DNA from: JBIICS01 sp044238735
Lineage (GTDB): Bacteria > Bacteroidota > Bacteroidia > UBA4408
NCBI GenBank assembly: GCA_044238735.1
Contig: JBIICS010000117.1
Span: forward strand, 1-8,918
Length of the DNA: 8,918 nt
Direction of reading: 5' to 3'
Of the stretch, positions 8,001 through 8,918 are shown in pieces; the first letter of the stretch is position 1, and every line of letters begins with the position of its first letter. The position numbers were made by a program, and so were the translations under genes. The notes beneath the pieces are model-generated. The model did no database searches, was not told where the DNA came from, and saw nothing but the letters and a program-made list of their open reading frames with translations.

Positions 8001-8675
8001 ACCGGATAACGTTCTGCCACTTGCATCAGTTATAGTTCCAGATATCATAATCGGTAATTCCTTACCATTTTCTTCAAAAACAGTTTGCGCTGCAAATAAA
8101 GCTGCTTTAGCATTTAAGGTGTCAAAAATTGTTTCAATTAATAAAAGATCAACTCCGCCATCCATCAAAGCCTTAATTTGTTCTACATAGATATCTACAA
8201 CCTGTTTCCAACTAACGGCTCTATAGCCTGGATCATTTACATCCGGCGAAATTGAAAGTGTACGGTTTGTTGGACCAATAGCACCGGCAACGAACTTTTC
8301 GGCAGCACCCCCTTGTTTTTTATATTCTTCAACGGCTTGTTTAGCAAGTTTTGCGGCTTCAAAATTAATTTCATAGGACAGCTCTTCCATATGATAATCG
8401 GCCATGGAAATACGCTGAGCATTAAACGTATTGGTTTCTATGATGTCTGCTCCGGCATTCAAATATTCAAGATGAATAGACCTGATGATATCCGGTTGTG
8501 TTAGAACAAGAAGATCGTTGTTGCCTTTTAAATCACCTTTACTCCAATTGGCAAAACGTGTTCCACGATAACCTGCTTCATCCAGTTTATACCGTTGTAT
8601 CATGGTACCCATGGCACCATCAATCACTAATACTCTTTCTTGTAATTCTTTTCTAATTATTTGGTCTTTACTCAT
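5007..8675 (-). CDS. metH: Cobalamin-dependent methionine synthase, full length
   Basis: MetH transfers a methyl group from 5-methyl-THF to homocysteine through methylcobalamin, giving methionine and THF in the cytoplasm. At 1222 residues the protein matches the roughly 1227 of E. coli MetH, with all modules in order. The homocysteine domain (about 1-325) has zinc ligands Cys247 (GLNCALGA) and Cys310/Cys311 (GGCCGTT). The pterin domain (about 355-610) begins MNVGERTNVTGSKKF. The cobalamin cap lies at about 650-740. The B12 domain has the axial His758 in GDVHDIGKN and GLSGLITPS. The C-terminal AdoMet-dependent reactivation domain contains Arg1132 in RPAPGYP. The ATG at 8675 is chosen because it gives E. 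coli-like cysteine numbering; an in-frame ATG at 8732 lies upstream of the leader terminator, so it is unlikely. A SAM-I riboswitch plus terminator precedes the gene, and two small genes follow within 1 nt. Confidence 0.97.
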   Translation of the reverse strand: MSKDQIIRKELQERVLVIDGAMGTMIQRYKLDEAGYRGTRFANWSKGDLKGNNDLLVLTQPDIIRSIHLEYLNAGADIIETNTFNAQRISMADYHMEELSYEINFEAAKLAKQAVEEYKKQGGAAEKFVAGAIGPTNRTLSISPDVNDPGYRAVSWKQVVDIYVEQIKALMDGGVDLLLIETIFDTLNAKAALFAAQTVFEENGKELPIMISGTITDASGRTLSGQTVEAFLNSLSHVNLLSIGLNCALGAKDMRPYLEELSEKSSFYISAYPNAGLPNQFGEYDESPSDMACQIHDFLNSGFVNIVGGCCGTTPDHIKHIAAEAKKAKPRSPKRIEPWLRLSGLEAVSLRPESNFMNVGERTNVTGSKKFLRLIKENNFEEALSIAREQVEGGAQVIDINMDEGMLDASASMTKFLQLIAAEPDIARVPVMIDSSKFHVLEAGLQCIQGKGIVNSISLKEGESAFIEQAKLIKKYGAAVIVMAFDEDGQADTYQRRIDICKRAYDVLTKKVNFLPQDIIFDPNIFPVATGMEEHRKNALDFFNATKWIKENLPHAKVSGGVSNVSFSFRGNDSVREAIHSSFLYHGIKNGMDMGIVNPSQLQVYDEIEKDLLELVEDVLLDRREDATERLINYAEANKGKAKESETQIQEWRNESVEERLSHSLVKGITDFIDHDIEEARLKYVSPLKVIEGPLMDGMKVVGDLFGSGKMFLPQVVKSARVMKRAVAYLQPFIEAEKDGSKSAAGKVLMATVKGDVHDIGKNIVSVVLGCNNYEVIDLGVMVPAEKILDAAIQHNVDVIGLSGLITPSLDEMVHVAKEMERRGMNIPLLIGGATTSRVHTAVKIEPQYKHPVIHVNDASRSVPVVSSLLSKDGKTPFVQSLKEEYEKVRLQYANANSAAKFICIEDARKNKVSINWKEGITYTPKQLGVKVLNSFPLKEIAAFIDWTPFFHSWEIKGSYPKVLSDPEKGIEATKLFNDAQAMLNKIIQENWLTANGVIGLFKANSNGDDIEVYDEGQNVIAKFHTIRQQTQKPDKMPNIALSDFIAPKGLKDDYIGGFAVTTGIGIEKWIEKFEKEHDDYSSIMLKALADRLAEAFAELIHAKIRTDWWGYASNENLSAEEIIKESYQGIRPAPGYPAQPDHTEKPTLFKLLNVEQNTGITLTESMAMYPTAAVSGLYLSHQESHYFSVGKIAKDQVIDYANRKGISVEEAERWLSPILSY

Positions 8676-8689
8676 AGTTAATTTTAAAT

Positions 8690-8728
8690 AAAAAATCCCT
8701 TCGGGACTTAATAAGACCAGAAGGGATT
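8690..8728 (-). terminator. Intrinsic terminator in the metH leader (riboswitch expression platform)
   Basis: On the minus strand AATCCCTTC (8728-8720) pairs perfectly with GAAGGGATT (8702-8694), and TTTTTT (8695-8690) overlaps and follows the stem. The 17-nt loop has further short pairings (GG/CC and CTT/AAG around ATT). It ends 14 nt before the metH ATG, so it cannot belong to an upstream gene without also controlling metH. The loop contains CTTAT, complementary to ATAAG in the 3' strand of riboswitch P1 (8756-8752). This offers a short antiterminator pairing when SAM is absent. Confidence 0.8.
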
Positions 8729-8749
8729 GCAAAATTATGTATCCATACC

Positions 8750-8918
8750 GACTTATCTTTTCCCATTTAAGGAACGATTTGGCACAACATTATTTATTGA
8801 TTAGTGATTTTGTTAATTCTTTTAACTTTAAAAACGGATAAGGAATATTTAAAAATCACCTCAAGATTCATCAATTTATAATAGGTTGCCAAGGTTTCAA
8901 AGGGCGTTTCCCTCCACC
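8750..8918 (-). ncRNA. SAM-I (S-box) riboswitch, 5' strand of P1 cut off by the window edge
   Basis: Read on the minus strand from 8918, the leader gives GGTGGAGGG, CCC, then TTTGAAACC (P2 with its kink-turn bases). Then comes GGCAACC, whose GGC (8890-8888) pairs with GCC (8783-8781) around the SAM-contacting AAC (8887-8885) and U (8784). CCAAAT follows as J3/4, then a short P4 (CC/GG), and finally GGGAAAAGATAAG, the conserved 3' strand of P1. The L2 bases AACG (8908-8905) pair with CGTT (8776-8773), as the family pseudoknot requires. High SAM should stabilise P1, freeing the terminator at 8690-8728 and lowering metH operon expression. The matching 5' strand (CTTATC-like) must lie just outside the window. 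Confidence 0.92.

Noticed and set aside
8676..8732. The upstream ATG at 8732 giving metH 19 extra residues.
   Set aside because: These codons run through the terminator hairpin and U tract. The start at 8675 reproduces the E. coli zinc-cysteine numbering.
8848..8888. A short P3 in which ACCT pairs with AGGT, followed by ATTTTTAAATATTCC as J3/4.
   Set aside because: That reading lacks the GTGCCAAAT sequence and leaves GATAAG far away. The long-P3 reading restores GGC/GCC, the pseudoknot and P1 together.

Overview
This AT-rich window looks like a chromosomal segment of a member of the Bacteroidota, with no mobile elements. Four things point there: a DUF4293-type membrane protein with its usual C-terminal tail, promoter elements of the Bacteroidota type (TTTG about 19 nt upstream of TAnnTTTG), a periplasmic-TPR/cytoplasmic-PP2C signalling protein of a kind common in that phylum, and weak or absent Shine-Dalgarno sequences. 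I cannot place it below phylum level.

Layout. Bases 1-719 (minus) hold a two-gene unit: a small membrane protein of the DUF4293 family and, overlapping it by ATGA, the first 86 codons of an LhgO-like FAD oxidoreductase that runs off the left edge. A divergent intergenic region of about 100 bp follows. Bases 820-3250 (plus) hold a sensor-like TPR/transmembrane/SpoIIE-type phosphatase that overlaps folB (dihydroneopterin aldolase) by 14 nt. A tRNA-Cys(GCA) with a textbook Bacteroidota promoter and a hairpin terminator comes next (3255-3414), then about 260 bp without a recognisable gene (3415-3674). Bases 3675-8675 (minus) form a tight three-gene unit: metH (B12-dependent methionine synthase, full length), a thiamine-binding-family (PF01910) small protein, and an arginase-family, formimidoylglutamase-like hydrolase.

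The most informative feature is the leader of that operon at the right edge. Bases 8750-8918 (minus) are a SAM-I (S-box) riboswitch, cut by the window edge so that only the 5' strand of P1 is missing. Its L2-J3/4 pseudoknot is made of different bases from the classical element but still pairs fully at the expected positions. Its P3 arm is expanded to about 100 nt. An intrinsic terminator lies between it and the metH start codon, so high SAM should shut off metH and, through tight coupling, the two downstream genes.

Functionally, the metH operon regenerates methionine and tetrahydrofolate. FolB, on the opposite strand, supplies folate precursors. The arginase-like enzyme may belong to histidine/formiminoglutamate breakdown, but its substrate cannot be read from sequence alone. 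I did not find a novel multi-gene system. The observations most worth following are the unusual riboswitch and the placing of two non-methionine genes under its control.
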